Below, piece after piece: positions 9,775 to 19,076 of a stretch of DNA of 64,000 nt. How positions within the stretch are numbered: position 1 is the stretch's first letter; each line of letters begins with the position of its first letter. This stretch comes from Actinoplanes derwentensis (GTDB lineage: Bacteria > Actinomycetota > Actinomycetes > Mycobacteriales > Micromonosporaceae): NCBI RefSeq assembly GCF_900104725.1, contig NZ_LT629758.1, forward strand, positions 9,634,001-9,698,000. Reading direction: 5' to 3'. Both the position numbers and the translations under genes were made by a program. Under the pieces are notes generated by a model. That model was given only the letters and a program-made list of their open reading frames with translations. It did no database searches and was not told the origin of the DNA.

Positions 9775-10194
9775 TGCGGCCGGGACGATCTGGTCGCGGA
9801 TCCAGGACGGGTCGGGATTGACGTGCGCCTGCCCGCCGATGACCACCGTCGGCACGATCTCGTCCCCGCCGGTGATCTCCCGGACGGTGGCCGCGGCCGC
9901 CGGATCGCGCCAGATGTCGACCCAATTCAGCCGGGCCGCGTCGGCGCCGAGCCGGGCGCGCAACCGCAGACAGAAGACACAACCGGGCCGCCAGTAGACG
10001 ACCGGCCGGTCGTCGGTGCCCAGCGGTCCGGCCGAGGGCCGGGGGAACGCCCGCGGGGACAGCACGAAGGCGACACCCAGGAAGACGGCCAGCAACAGGG
10101 CCGCCGTACCGGGCGCCCCGTCGGTCGTCTTGACCACGGCGATCAGCACGCCACAGGTGGCGATGAGCCCAGTGAGGCTCCAGCGTCGCAACAT
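9763..10194 (-). CDS. Membrane-anchored glutaredoxin-like protein
   Basis: 143 residues. Two hydrophobic helices (about 4-20 and 30-48) precede a thioredoxin-fold domain beginning DRPVVYWRPGCVFCLRLR, whose CxxC (GCVFC) matches mycoredoxin/glutaredoxin active sites, followed by WVDIWRDPAAAATVREITGGDEIVPTVVIGG with the cis-Pro TVP-like turn. Likely a membrane-bound thiol-disulfide reductase or electron carrier, cytoplasmic side not determined. Start ATG at 10194; upstream in-frame sequence overlaps allB promoter DNA and lacks protein character. Confidence 0.8.
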   Translation of the reverse strand: MLRRWSLTGLIATCGVLIAVVKTTDGAPGTAALLLAVFLGVAFVLSPRAFPRPSAGPLGTDDRPVVYWRPGCVFCLRLRARLGADAARLNWVDIWRDPAAAATVREITGGDEIVPTVVIGGQAHVNPDPSWIRDQIVPAAPQA

Positions 10195-10289
10195 GGAGCG
10201 GCACGCTACTCCGCTACCCGCGGTAACGGCACACCTGCCCGGCAACCTGGTACAAGCTGGCACAGGACCGCGGTCTGCGGCGATCCACT

Positions 10290-10321
10290 TTTGTGAAACA
10301 AACCGCCGATAGGGTCGGTAC
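10290..10321 (+). promoter_or_regulatory. allB promoter with operator-like dyad, leaderless
   Basis: The dyad TTTGT-gaa-ACAAA (10290-10302) lies just before the -10-like TAGGGT (10310-10315), which sits 6 nt before the allB ATG with no ribosome-binding site. A repressor bound there would block the promoter. Streptomyces allantoin genes are controlled by the IclR-type AllR; no such gene is in this window. Confidence 0.5.
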
Positions 10322-11638
10322 ATGGTTGATCTGGTGGTGCGGTCCCGGCGGGTGGTGTTCCCGGACGGCGAGCGGGCGGCGGCGATCCTCATCGAGAACG
10401 AGAAGATCACGGCGGTGTCGGCGTACGACGCCGAGGTGACCGCCGGGGCGGATGTCGATCTGGGCGACACCGCGCTGCTGCCGGGCCTGGTGGACACGCA
10501 TGTGCACGTCAACGAGCCCGGCCGGACCGAGTGGGAGGGGTTCGCCTCGGCGACCCGGGCGGCCGCGGCGGGCGGCGTCACCACGATCATCGACATGCCG
10601 CTGAACAGCTTGCCGCCGACGGTGGACACCGAGGCGCTCGCGATCAAGCAGGCGGCCGCGACCGGCCAATGTCACGTCGACGTCGGTTTCTGGGGCGGGG
10701 CGATCCCGGGCAACGCCACCGATCTGCCCGGGTTGCACGCTGCCGGGGTGTTCGGGTTCAAGGCGTTCCTCGCCGATTCGGGCGTGCCGGAGTTCCCGCC
10801 GGTCGACGCCGCCCAGCTCGCCGAGGCGATGGCCGCGGTGGACGCGCTGTTCGTGGTGCATGCCGAGGACCCCGACCACCTTCACGATCACCAGAGCTCG
10901 GCCGCGTACGCCGATTTCCTGGCCTCCCGCCCGCAGGACGCCGAGCATGCCGCCGTGGCCACCGCGATCGCGGTCGCGCGCACCGCTGGAAAGAAGGTGC
11001 ACATCCTGCACCTGTCCGCGGCCTCCGCCCTGCCGTTGATCGCCCAGGCCAGAGCCGACGGCGTCCGGGTGACCGCCGAGACCTGCCCGCACTACCTCAC
11101 GCTGGACGCCGGCCTGATCCCGGACGGCGCGACCGAGTTCAAGTGCTGCCCACCGATCCGGGACACCGAGAACGCGGACCGTTTGTGGGAAGCCCTCGCC
11201 GACGGCCTGATCACCTGCGTGGTGAGCGACCACTCGCCCTGCACCCCCGACCTGAAACGACAGGACTCCGGCGATTTCGCGGCCGCCTGGGGCGGGATCG
11301 CCTCGGTGCAACTGGGACTTCCGGTGATCTGGACCGCGGCCCGAGACCGGGGACATACCCTCGCGGACGTGGTGAAGTGGATGGCACGCCGTCCTGCCGA
11401 TCTGGTGGGGCTGCGCGGCAAGGGCCGGATCGAGGTCGGTGCGGACGCTGATCTGGTGGCGTTCGGACCGGATGAGGAGTTCGTGGTGGACGTGCAAGCC
11501 CTTCACCACAAGAACCCGGTCACCCCGTACGCGGGAAGGACGTTGCGCGGTGTGGTCCGCGAGACCTGGCTGCGCGGGCACACGGTGACCGGCAACGACG
11601 CCGGCGGGCGGTTTCTGTGGAACTCGAAGGAGAACTGA
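10322..11638 (+). CDS. allB: Allantoinase
   Basis: A 438-residue amidohydrolase of the dihydroorotase/hydantoinase group that opens allantoin to allantoate. Motifs: [23 protein letters not shown] (metal ligands His60/His62), [28 protein letters not shown] (the lysine that becomes carboxylated), [28 protein letters not shown] and [17 protein letters not shown] and the ETCPHYL segment are typical of allantoinase rather than dihydroorotase. Overlaps allantoicase by ATGA. The mRNA is probably leaderless. Confidence 0.94.
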   Translation: MVDLVVRSRRVVFPDGERAAAILIENEKITAVSAYDAEVTAGADVDLGDTALLPGLVDTHVHVNEPGRTEWEGFASATRAAAAGGVTTIIDMPLNSLPPTVDTEALAIKQAAATGQCHVDVGFWGGAIPGNATDLPGLHAAGVFGFKAFLADSGVPEFPPVDAAQLAEAMAAVDALFVVHAEDPDHLHDHQSSAAYADFLASRPQDAEHAAVATAIAVARTAGKKVHILHLSAASALPLIAQARADGVRVTAETCPHYLTLDAGLIPDGATEFKCCPPIRDTENADRLWEALADGLITCVVSDHSPCTPDLKRQDSGDFAAAWGGIASVQLGLPVIWTAARDRGHTLADVVKWMARRPADLVGLRGKGRIEVGADADLVAFGPDEEFVVDVQALHHKNPVTPYAGRTLRGVVRETWLRGHTVTGNDAGGRFLWNSKEN

Positions 11639-12609
11639 TGGACTTCAGCGCGCTGCCCGATCTGGCTTCGCGGGCGTTCGGTGGCGGGGTCGTGCACTTC
11701 AACGACGAGTTCTTCGCCGCCGCCGATCACCTGGTCCTGCCGGATCCGCCGGGACACGCGCCGAAGACCTTCGACCACAAGGGACAGGTGTACGACGGCT
11801 GGGAGACCCGTCGGCGGCGGGAGCCCGGCCACGATTTCGCGGTGGTGCGGCTCGGTGCCCCCGGAGTCATCCACGGCGTCGACATCGACACCGCGTTCTT
11901 CACCGGCAACTACCCGCCGTTCGCCGCGGTCGAGGCTGTCGATCTGCCCGGCTATCCCGGCCCGGCCGAGCTGGACGCCGCCGACTGGATCGAGGTGCTG
12001 CCGAAGTCCCCACTGAAAGGCGATGGCCGCAACCTGTACCCGGTGGAGGACCGCCGCCGCTTCACCCACGTGCGGCTCACCATCTTCCCGGACGGCGGGG
12101 TGGCCCGGCTGCGCGTGCACGGCGAGGCGGTGCCCGACCCGGAGCTGCTGCCGAAGGTGTTCGACGTGGCCGCCGCCGAGTACGGCGCCACCGTCGTGGA
12201 CTGCAGCAACATGTTCTACGGCCATCCGCAGCGGATGCTGATGCCCGGCCTGGCCCGCAACATGGGTGACGGCTGGGAGACGTCCCGGCGCCGCGACGAC
12301 AGCAACGACTGGGTGCTGGTGCGGCTGGCGGCCCCGGCGGTGCTGCGCTTCGCCGACCTGGACACCAGCCACTTCAAAGGCAACGCCCCCGGGTGGGCCT
12401 CGCTCACCGGCTTCGACGCCGACGGTGTCGCCTACCCGCTGCTGACGAAGACGGCGCTGCGGCCGGACACCCCACACCGGTTCGCCGTGGCGAAGGCCCC
12501 GCAGGTGACTCAGGTGCGCCTGGACATCTTCCCGGACGGTGGCATGGCCCGGCTGCGCCTGCTCGGCCGAGCCGACCGCGACTTCCTGCGAGAGCGACTG
12601 GGCCGTTGA
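11638..12609 (+). CDS. alc: Allantoicase
   Basis: A 323-residue protein that hydrolyses allantoate to ureidoglycolate and urea. Its two halves are repeats of the allantoicase jelly-roll: DGWETRRRREPGHDFAVVRLG..GVDIDTAFFTGNYPP in the first and DGWETSRRRDDSNDWVLVRLA..ADLDTSHFKGNAPG in the second, each closing with R.ti(f/y)PDGG(v/m)ARLR. KGDGRNLYP between them is also characteristic. Coupled to allB by ATGA. The last codons lie in a 26-bp tandem repeat continuing downstream. No ureidoglycolate lyase is seen nearby. Confidence 0.94.
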   Translation: MDFSALPDLASRAFGGGVVHFNDEFFAAADHLVLPDPPGHAPKTFDHKGQVYDGWETRRRREPGHDFAVVRLGAPGVIHGVDIDTAFFTGNYPPFAAVEAVDLPGYPGPAELDAADWIEVLPKSPLKGDGRNLYPVEDRRRFTHVRLTIFPDGGVARLRVHGEAVPDPELLPKVFDVAAAEYGATVVDCSNMFYGHPQRMLMPGLARNMGDGWETSRRRDDSNDWVLVRLAAPAVLRFADLDTSHFKGNAPGWASLTGFDADGVAYPLLTKTALRPDTPHRFAVAKAPQVTQVRLDIFPDGGMARLRLLGRADRDFLRERLGR

Positions 12610-12750
12610 TCCGGGCCGCGTGCGCGAGGCGTTGATCCGGGCCGCGTGCGCGAGGCGCTGATCCGGGCCGGGTAAGCCGCTGATCCGGGCGGCGTGCGAA
12701 GCCCGTGATCCACGGGCCGGGAGAGCCGGTGATCCGCACAGGGCGCGAGA
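12605..12750 (+). repeat. About 26-bp tandem repeat starting in the allantoicase stop codon
   Basis: Units begin at 12605, 12631 (identical 26-mers: gttgatccgggccgcgtgcg + cgaggc), 12657 and 12679 (shortened), and 12704 and 12728 (degenerate). Every unit contains TGATCC; in the first, TGA is the allantoicase stop codon. It fills most of the gap before the methyltransferase gene. Confidence 0.8.
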
Positions 12751-12800
12751 TATCCGCAGGGTTAATCGCGCCGACGCTGGATTTCCGTACGGTGGCAGTC

Positions 12801-14039
12801 ATGGAGGATGCCCGCCGGCGCTACGTGGATCTGATCCGGGCCGACGGTGTCGAGCTCTCACCGGCTCTGGCCGGGGCGTTCGCCGCCGTGCCCCGGGAGA
12901 TCTTCGTGCCGGACGGGTTCCACCGGCGGGACGGACGCCGGGTGGTGCCCGCCGACCGCGACTACCTTCCGGCCGTCTACAGCAACGACGTCCTGGTCAC
13001 GAAGATGGACGGTGAGGTTCCGGTCAGTTCCTCCAGCCAGCCGTCGCTGATGGCCGCCATGATCGAGGCGCTGGCGGTGCGGCCCGGCATGCGGATCCTG
13101 GAGATCGGCGCGGGCACCGGCTACAACGCGGCCCTGCTCGCCACGCTCGGTGCGTCGGTGACCACGATGGACGTTCAGCCCGACGTCGCGGCTCGGGCCA
13201 GGTCCGCACTGGCCAGGGCCGGTATCGCGGGGGTGCGGGTGGAGACGGCCGACGGATACACCGGTGGGCCGGCCGAGCACTACGATCGGATCATCGTGAC
13301 CGTGGGTGTCGCCGGGATCTCCCCGCACTGGCTGGACCGGCTCGACCCGGGCGGCCGGATCATCGTCCCGGTCGAGCACGCCGGCACCCATCCGGTTCTC
13401 GACGTCCGCCCCGGCCTGCTCTCGGCCCGGGTGGTCTGCGCCGCCGGGTTCATGACCGCCGCCGGCCCGCTGACCGCCCGTCATCGCCGCAGTCATCCGC
13501 CGGCCGCGGCCGCACTGGAGGGCCTCACCCAGACGGCTCCGCCTCGGTGGCGGCCGCCGTTGGACGCTCGCGCCTACCGCGATCTGTGGTACGCCGCCGG
13601 TGCCTGGCATCCCCGCAGCAGCCACGCCTCGATCGCCGGCCGTGAGTCGAGTTATCTGGCGATCCTCGACGACACCGGTGCCGCCGGGGCGGTGGTGCTG
13701 GCCGACGGGGCGATCCTGGCCTCCGGCGGGTCGGCGGACCGTTACTCGGCGGTCGGCTCGGCGCTGGCCGACCGGTGGTGGGCTCTGAACCGGCCGCCGA
13801 TGGCCGCCTGGCGGGTCGGCCTGTCCCTGGCCGGTGACCCGGACGCCCCGATCTGGGCCCCGTCGTCCTGGGACTTGGACCCGCTGCCACCCCGAGCACC
13901 CGGCCTGACCGAGCCGCCGCCGTCGGAAGACGAGACGGAAGACGAGACCATGCCGGAAAACGAGGCGATGCCGAGAAGTGACACGATGCCGGAAGGCGCG
14001 GCACCACCGAAAGACGACCGGGACGAACTGGCGCAGTGA
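12801..14039 (+). CDS. PIMT-type O-methyltransferase
   Basis: 412 residues. The first 220 match protein-L-isoaspartate O-methyltransferase-like enzymes: VPREIFVPDGF, SSSSQPSLMAAMIEAL (PIMT typically has SQP.(i/t)A.M), motif I ILEIGAGTGYNAALLATLG at 99-117, and YDRIIVTVGV with DPGGRIIVP. The C-terminal 190 residues are not standard PIMT and include an acidic, repetitive tail (DETEDETMPENEAMPRSDTMPEG). Such long forms in actinomycetes include peptide-modifying methyltransferases, but no lanthipeptide genes lie nearby, so the substrate is unknown. ATG at 12801. Confidence 0.8.
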   Translation: MEDARRRYVDLIRADGVELSPALAGAFAAVPREIFVPDGFHRRDGRRVVPADRDYLPAVYSNDVLVTKMDGEVPVSSSSQPSLMAAMIEALAVRPGMRILEIGAGTGYNAALLATLGASVTTMDVQPDVAARARSALARAGIAGVRVETADGYTGGPAEHYDRIIVTVGVAGISPHWLDRLDPGGRIIVPVEHAGTHPVLDVRPGLLSARVVCAAGFMTAAGPLTARHRRSHPPAAAALEGLTQTAPPRWRPPLDARAYRDLWYAAGAWHPRSSHASIAGRESSYLAILDDTGAAGAVVLADGAILASGGSADRYSAVGSALADRWWALNRPPMAAWRVGLSLAGDPDAPIWAPSSWDLDPLPPRAPGLTEPPPSEDETEDETMPENEAMPRSDTMPEGAAPPKDDRDELAQ

Positions 14040-14064
14040 CCTGCGATCCCGCAGATGGGGTTGA

Positions 14065-14706
14065 TCAGCGGGCCCGCAGGTAGGTGAGGACGGCGAGGAC
14101 CCGGCGGTTGGTGTCGTCGGTCGGGGGCAGACCCAGTTTGGCCAGGATGTTGCCGACGTGTTTGCCGACGGCCGGTTCGCTGATGAACAGGGCCGCCGCG
14201 ATGGACGAGTTGGAGCGCCCCTCCGCGATCAGCGACAGGACTTCCCGTTCCCGGCCGGAGAGCCCGGCGAGGGGATCCTGCGGCCGGCTGATCAGGCGGC
14301 GCACCACGTCGGGGTCGATGACGGTGCCGCCGCCGACGACGGTGCGCAGTGCCGCCACGAACTCGGTGATGTCGGCGACCCGGTCCTTGAGCAGGTACCC
14401 GACCGCGCCGCCGGTGCCGATCAGGTCGGCGGCGTACTCCTGCTGCACGTACTGACTGAGCACGACGATCGGCAGCCCGGGGTGGTCGCTACGGAGACGT
14501 ACCGCAGCTCGCAGTCCTTCGTCTTGAAAGGACGGTGGCATCTTGATGTCGGTGATCACCAGGTCGGGGGAGTGCCGACTCACCGCGATCATCAGCTCGG
14601 CGGCGTCCCCGACGGCGGCGACCACCTCGAACCCGAACCGCACCAGCACCCCGGCGATCCCCTCCCGGAGCAGGACGCCGTCCTCGGCGAGCACTACCCG
14701 GGTCAC
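14065..14706 (-). CDS. NarL/LuxR-family response regulator
   Basis: 213 residues. Receiver domain with acidic pocket AEDG, phospho-acceptor Asp53 in DLVITDIKMPPSFQDEGL, Ser/Thr in VVLSQYVQ and Lys in YLLKDRV; C-terminal LuxR helix-turn-helix LSGREREVLSLIAEGRSNSSIAAALFISEPAVGKHVGNILAKLGL. GTG start at 14706 overlaps the stop of the upstream kinase gene, so the two are co-translated partners. Targets unknown. Confidence 0.92.
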   Translation of the reverse strand: MTRVVLAEDGVLLREGIAGVLVRFGFEVVAAVGDAAELMIAVSRHSPDLVITDIKMPPSFQDEGLRAAVRLRSDHPGLPIVVLSQYVQQEYAADLIGTGGAVGYLLKDRVADITEFVAALRTVVGGGTVIDPDVVRRLISRPQDPLAGLSGREREVLSLIAEGRSNSSIAAALFISEPAVGKHVGNILAKLGLPPTDDTNRRVLAVLTYLRAR

Positions 14707-15977
14707 AGCTCGACCCGCAGCAGGGTGGGACCTCCGGCGGGGCTGGCCAGCAGCAGTTTCCCGTCGACGGCGGCGACCCGGTCGGCCAGCCCGGTCAGTC
14801 CGGTGCCGCGAGCCGGATCGGCGCCACCCCGGCCGTCGTCCTGGATCTCCAGCACGATCCCGTCGGCGCCGGAGCGGGTCAGCCGGACCTGTACCGAGGT
14901 GGCGTGTGCGTGTTTGGCGACGTTGGTGAGTGCCTCGGCGGCCACGAAGTAGGCGGTCGTCTCGATTCGTTCGGGCAGCCGGTCGAGGAGTTCGGCCGCG
15001 TCCACCGCCACCGGCACCGGCGAACTCGCGGCCAGTTCCCACAGCGCGGCCGGCAGCCCGAGATCACCGAGGGTCTGCGGGCGGATGCCGTGCACCAGGT
15101 CCCGCAGCACCACCATCAGTTCCTTGGCCTGATCGTGGGCCTGGGTCAGTGGTGCGGCGGCGGGCGAGTCCGCCGGCACGTCGAGGCGGGCCATCCCCAG
15201 GTGCAGGGTCAGGCTGGTGAGCCGATGCTGGGCGCCGTCGTGCAGGTCCCGTTCGATGCGGCGGCGTTCGGCGTCGAACGCGTCGGCCAGCCGGGCCCGG
15301 GACTGCGCCACCTCACCGAGTTGGTCGCGTAGCGCGTCACCGTTGTTGCCGAGCAGTTTGCGGGTCAGGGCACCATGGGCGGCCGCGAGACCGCCGGCCA
15401 GGTAGAGCCCTGCCGGGAACAGGACGACGCCGAGCAGCATGAACGGGACCGACTGGAGCCCGCCCTCGATCACCAGGTCACCCAGGTTCCACGTGGCGAT
15501 CCAGGGGCTGAACAGCAGCGTCACCTCCGCCACGAGCAGCCCGCCGACGATCGCCAGCACCGGGGGCGTGGCCAGGGAGAGCACGACGCCGTAGAGGACC
15601 GCGCGCCAGGTGGACTCGGCGTTGAGGATGGTCCACGGGTGGGCGTTGGCGGGGTGTCGCGGCGCGGCCAGTGGACGCCGGTCGATCAGCCGCAGACAGC
15701 GCCTCGCCATCGCGGCCAGCGGGAGAGCCACCACCGGCCCGACCGTGACGACGAGCCCGGCGCCGAGTGCCATGAAGATGAGAATGACGAGGCCGACGGG
15801 GGTTCCCTCGATCACGCGCTGGCCGGCCACCAGCCACGGGAGCAGCGTCAGCCAGAAGGCGAAAGCGAGCGGTACGGCGAACAGCAGGACGGTCGAGAGA
15901 TGGCCGATCGCCCGCCACGGCCAGATCGTACGGAGGTAAAGGCGGTCTCTGAGAGCCGGAGCGAGGTGGTCGTTCAC
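14703..15977 (-). CDS. Sensor histidine kinase (HisKA_3 type)
   Basis: About 424 residues from GTG 15977. Several N-terminal transmembrane helices (actinobacterial sensor domain) are followed by the dimerisation box ERRRIERDLHDGAQHRLTSL with the phospho-acceptor His, then a HATPase domain: AEALTNVAKHAHA (N box), QDDGRGGADPARGTGLTGLADRVAAVDG (G boxes). It phosphorylates the overlapping regulator gene's product. The frame is open to 16145, but that would enter the phospholipase gene; the start is uncertain (a TTG at 16034 is possible). The signal is unknown. Confidence 0.88.
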   Translation of the reverse strand: MNDHLAPALRDRLYLRTIWPWRAIGHLSTVLLFAVPLAFAFWLTLLPWLVAGQRVIEGTPVGLVILIFMALGAGLVVTVGPVVALPLAAMARRCLRLIDRRPLAAPRHPANAHPWTILNAESTWRAVLYGVVLSLATPPVLAIVGGLLVAEVTLLFSPWIATWNLGDLVIEGGLQSVPFMLLGVVLFPAGLYLAGGLAAAHGALTRKLLGNNGDALRDQLGEVAQSRARLADAFDAERRRIERDLHDGAQHRLTSLTLHLGMARLDVPADSPAAAPLTQAHDQAKELMVVLRDLVHGIRPQTLGDLGLPAALWELAASSPVPVAVDAAELLDRLPERIETTAYFVAAEALTNVAKHAHATSVQVRLTRSGADGIVLEIQDDGRGGADPARGTGLTGLADRVAAVDGKLLLASPAGGPTLLRVEL

Positions 15978-16051
15978 CAGCTCAAGGTAGCCAGCGGGCC
16001 ACGCTCCGGCCCAGCCGTCCAGACCCCGTGACAAGGTATGCCCAGCTATAC

Positions 16052-17635
16052 CTACCAGGTCCCGGAACGGCGCTCCCGCCACGGCCGCCCGTCCGGATCG
16101 TAGATCAGCCGGTACGCCGGAAGCGCCCACAGCCGCTGGTACCACGGCATCGGCGTGGTCTCGTGCGGGATCAGCCGCCCCGGCGGGCGAGGACCTTTCC
16201 GGCCACCGTCACGCCAGTCCCGCAGCCGTTCGGCGGCACTGGTCAGAGCCTCGATCGCCGTCGATGGTTCGAGCAGGTCGAGGTCGTCTCCCGGCGTACG
16301 ATCAAGGTGCTCGCGAAGAAGGGACAACCGCAGCTCGCGCGGGAAACGCCGGGCACCGTCGCCCAGGCGTGCCGGATCAGCGGGCGCGCGCTCGTCGCGG
16401 GTCTCGTCGAGGACCGCACAGGACAACTCGCTGTCGTGCGTCCACGAGCGACGGTTGAAGTTGTCGCTGCCCACGCTGCACCACACGTCGTCGATCACGC
16501 ACATCTTGGCGTGCACGTAGATCGGCGTCCCGGCGTGGTTCTCCAGGTCGAAGATGTGCACCCGATCAGCGGCGGCCTCCTTGCACAACGCGATCGCCTG
16601 TTCCCGGCCGACCTGGTTCGGGGGCAGCGCGAACCCGCCGTCGACATCGGGATGCCGCGGCACGACGGCGACCAGATGCAGGTCCGGGTTCTCCCGCATC
16701 GCCTCGGCGAACAGTTGCGCGACCTCCTTCGACCACAGGTACTGGTCCTCCAGGTAGATCAGCCGCCGGGCCCGCTTGATCGCTTTCGTGTAGCCGCGGG
16801 CCACACTGCGCTCACCGAGTTTCGCGAAACCGTACGGCGGGCGCATCGCCGGGTAGGTCCGCAGCACCTGAACGGTGTGGGTGCCGCACTCCGGCGGATC
16901 CGGCGGCTGTTCCGGCAGTGGATCGGGGCTCAGGTCCTCGCCGCGCAGCCGGTCGGTGATGGTGGCGACCGGACCGCCCTGGTCGAGCGGGACCCGGTCG
17001 GACCAGCGCTCCCGGAACGTCTGATCGAGGGTGCCGACGACCGGCCCGCGCAGCGCGAGCTGGATGTCGTGCCACGGCGGATGGTCGGAGTACATCGACG
17101 CCATCGACACCGCCTGCGGATCACCGTGATGCTCGGCGTTGTCCCGGCGGCTGTGGCACAGGTCGATGCCGCCGGCGAACGCGACGTCCCGCTCCGGATG
17201 ATCCGGATGCCGCAGCACCACCAGCTTCTGATGATGCGACCCGCCCCGGCGGACCCGCTGATCCAGCAGCACCTCACCGCCGGCCGCCTCGATGTCGTCG
17301 CTGAGGTTCCGGTTCTCGTCCTGGCTGTATGCCAGCTTGTCCAGATGGGACCGCCACAGCAGCCCCTTGACGACCACACCCCGTTTCGCCGCGGCCGCGA
17401 ACAGCTCGGCGACCGTCGGCCCGCCCTCGCGGGTCAGCTGGTCCGGGTCGCCCCGCCAGTCGGTGAAGAACAGGTGATCACCGGACTCCAGGGCCTCGAT
17501 TTCGGTCACCAGCCGATCGAAGTAACTTTGCCCGTGAATCAGTGGCTCGACCGTGTTTCCGGTGTTCCATATGGGTATGGAGGTGTCCGGGTTGCCGCGT
17601 TCGTCTGCGGTCAATAGCCAATCGTGCGACGGCAC
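16052..17635 (-). CDS. Phospholipase D family protein
   Basis: 527 residues, no clear signal peptide. Two HKD-type motifs occur: GSHHQKLVVLRHP (His135, Lys137) and YVHAKMCVIDDVWCSVGSDNFNRRS (His375, Lys377, Asp382). In the first the Asp position is Arg, so only the second is canonical; the neighbouring FAGGIDLCHSRRD is strongly PLD-like. Probably hydrolyses or transfers phosphatidyl groups; cardiolipin-synthase-like relatives exist. GTG start at 17635. It lies upstream of the kinase-regulator pair on the same strand with a gap of about 75 nt. Confidence 0.88.
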   Translation of the reverse strand: MPSHDWLLTADERGNPDTSIPIWNTGNTVEPLIHGQSYFDRLVTEIEALESGDHLFFTDWRGDPDQLTREGGPTVAELFAAAAKRGVVVKGLLWRSHLDKLAYSQDENRNLSDDIEAAGGEVLLDQRVRRGGSHHQKLVVLRHPDHPERDVAFAGGIDLCHSRRDNAEHHGDPQAVSMASMYSDHPPWHDIQLALRGPVVGTLDQTFRERWSDRVPLDQGGPVATITDRLRGEDLSPDPLPEQPPDPPECGTHTVQVLRTYPAMRPPYGFAKLGERSVARGYTKAIKRARRLIYLEDQYLWSKEVAQLFAEAMRENPDLHLVAVVPRHPDVDGGFALPPNQVGREQAIALCKEAAADRVHIFDLENHAGTPIYVHAKMCVIDDVWCSVGSDNFNRRSWTHDSELSCAVLDETRDERAPADPARLGDGARRFPRELRLSLLREHLDRTPGDDLDLLEPSTAIEALTSAAERLRDWRDGGRKGPRPPGRLIPHETTPMPWYQRLWALPAYRLIYDPDGRPWRERRSGTW

Positions 17636-17734
17636 TGCAGCCCCTCCGAGGTCGACGATGCCCTCACCGTAAGCCTCCCGACCGCTGCCCGCATCCGCAG
17701 CGGCGCCCCCCGAGACCCGCGGAGGAATGACCCC

Positions 17735-17848
17735 ATGAGCAGTGAGCCGCTGACCACCACACCGACCGAATCGGCTGAGAAAGGCCTGCTCATCGCGGTC
17801 CTGCTCCTTGTGCTCATGGGTGCCGGAGCGATGCTCCTGATCTCCTGA
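17735..17848 (+). CDS. Small single-span membrane protein (37 aa)
   Basis: A short polar N-terminus (MSSEPLTTTPTESAEKG) is followed by a hydrophobic helix (LLIAVLLLVLMGAGAMLLIS) reaching the C-terminus. A clear ribosome-binding site (cggagga, 17720-17726) lies 8 nt before the ATG. Such tiny membrane proteins often act as regulators of larger complexes, but nothing here shows a partner. Divergent from phospholipase D and convergent with the aminopeptidase. Confidence 0.6.
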   Translation: MSSEPLTTTPTESAEKGLLIAVLLLVLMGAGAMLLIS

Positions 17849-17855
17849 TCTCCGG

Positions 17856-19052
17856 TCAGAGCACCCACTCGTCGTCGCGGATGATCTCGGTCACGCCTTT
17901 GGGGCCGGTCCCGGTCACCGTGATGCCCTCGCCGCCGATCACCACGTCGGTGTGCACCGTCGACACGTTCAACCCCAGCGCCGCCCGCTCGTCCTGGGAC
18001 TTGGCCAGCCCACCGGGAACCGCGAACGGGAAACTCGAACCCCAGGCCACGTGACAGCCGGCGTTCTCGTCGAAGAGCGTGTTGTGGAAGACGATGCCCG
18101 CCCGGGCGATCCGGCTGTCGCGGTCCACCAGCGAGACCTCACCCAGGTAACGCGCACCCGGGTCGGACTCCAGCTGCGCCCGCACCGCCTCCACCCCGGA
18201 GTCCGCCGACACCTCCACGATCCGCCCCGCGGCGAGGACCAGCCGCAGACCGAGGACCAGCTGCCCGTTCAGCACCAGGGGTTTCGTCACCCGGAGCGTG
18301 CCCTCGGCAGTCGACCGGTCCGGGCTGGTGAACACCTCCTCGGTGGGGATGTTCGGCATGTACGCGATACCGGCCTCGTCGATGAGACCGCCGCCGGTCC
18401 AGAGGCAGCCGGGGATCAGGCCGACGGTGAGATCGGTGCCGGAACCCTCGTACCGGATCGAGGTCAGCTCCAGCGCGTCCAGCGCGGCACCGCGCTCGGC
18501 CAGCGTCGCCGCCCGCTCCCGCCAGGCCGCCGCCGGGTCCTCGGCGTCCAGCCGCATCGCCGTGGCCACCGCCTCCCACAGCCGCTCGGTGTCCGGCTCG
18601 CCGAAGACCTGCGTGGCCCAGCCCGGGTTCGGCGCGCCCACCGCGGTCCACCGCAGCCGGCCCATCATCGCCTCACGCCAGGCCCGCAACTCCTCCGACC
18701 GGTTCGCCGCGGCCTTCGCCGGATCGGTGCCGTCCAGAATGTGCGGGTTCGGGTCTCCGAGCAGGGCGATCGAGGCGACCCCCTGCTCGGACCACTCCTG
18801 GTAACGCTGCACCGCCCAGCCGCGGGTGCTGGTCAGCGACTCCAGGCTGGAGTGCTCGACGGCGGACCGGCGCATCGGCCCGTCCGACCAGATCGGCTCC
18901 ACCCACCCGGCGCCAGCGGCATAGGCCGCCTCGACGACCGCGCGGGCGATCTCCAGGTGCGCGGTGTCCGTGCGCAGAATGACTCCCTGCCCGGGCTGGA
19001 CGTTGACGCCAGCCCGGACCACGACATCAGCGAATCGCTGGATCCGGTCCAT
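17856..19052 (-). CDS. Aminopeptidase, M29 family
   Basis: 398 residues. Matches thermophilic-aminopeptidase-type (AmpS/M29) metallopeptidases: GQGVILRTDTAHLEIARAVVEAAYAAGA near the N-terminus, YMPNIPTEEVFTSPD with the paired Glu metal ligands, RYLGEVSLVD, NTLFDENAGCHVAWGSSF and STVHTDVVIGG close to the C-terminus. M29 enzymes release N-terminal residues using a two-metal centre and are cytoplasmic. ATG at 19052 (MDRIQRF) is chosen over one seven codons upstream because the former matches the family N-terminus. Confidence 0.9.
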   Translation of the reverse strand: MDRIQRFADVVVRAGVNVQPGQGVILRTDTAHLEIARAVVEAAYAAGAGWVEPIWSDGPMRRSAVEHSSLESLTSTRGWAVQRYQEWSEQGVASIALLGDPNPHILDGTDPAKAAANRSEELRAWREAMMGRLRWTAVGAPNPGWATQVFGEPDTERLWEAVATAMRLDAEDPAAAWRERAATLAERGAALDALELTSIRYEGSGTDLTVGLIPGCLWTGGGLIDEAGIAYMPNIPTEEVFTSPDRSTAEGTLRVTKPLVLNGQLVLGLRLVLAAGRIVEVSADSGVEAVRAQLESDPGARYLGEVSLVDRDSRIARAGIVFHNTLFDENAGCHVAWGSSFPFAVPGGLAKSQDERAALGLNVSTVHTDVVIGGEGITVTGTGPKGVTEIIRDDEWVL

Positions 19053-19076
19053 ACCGCCCAGCGTAGCCATCAACGG

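Noticed and set aside
12605..12750. Possible CRISPR array
   Set aside because: Units are contiguous with no unique spacers and degrade progressively, so it is a tandem repeat.
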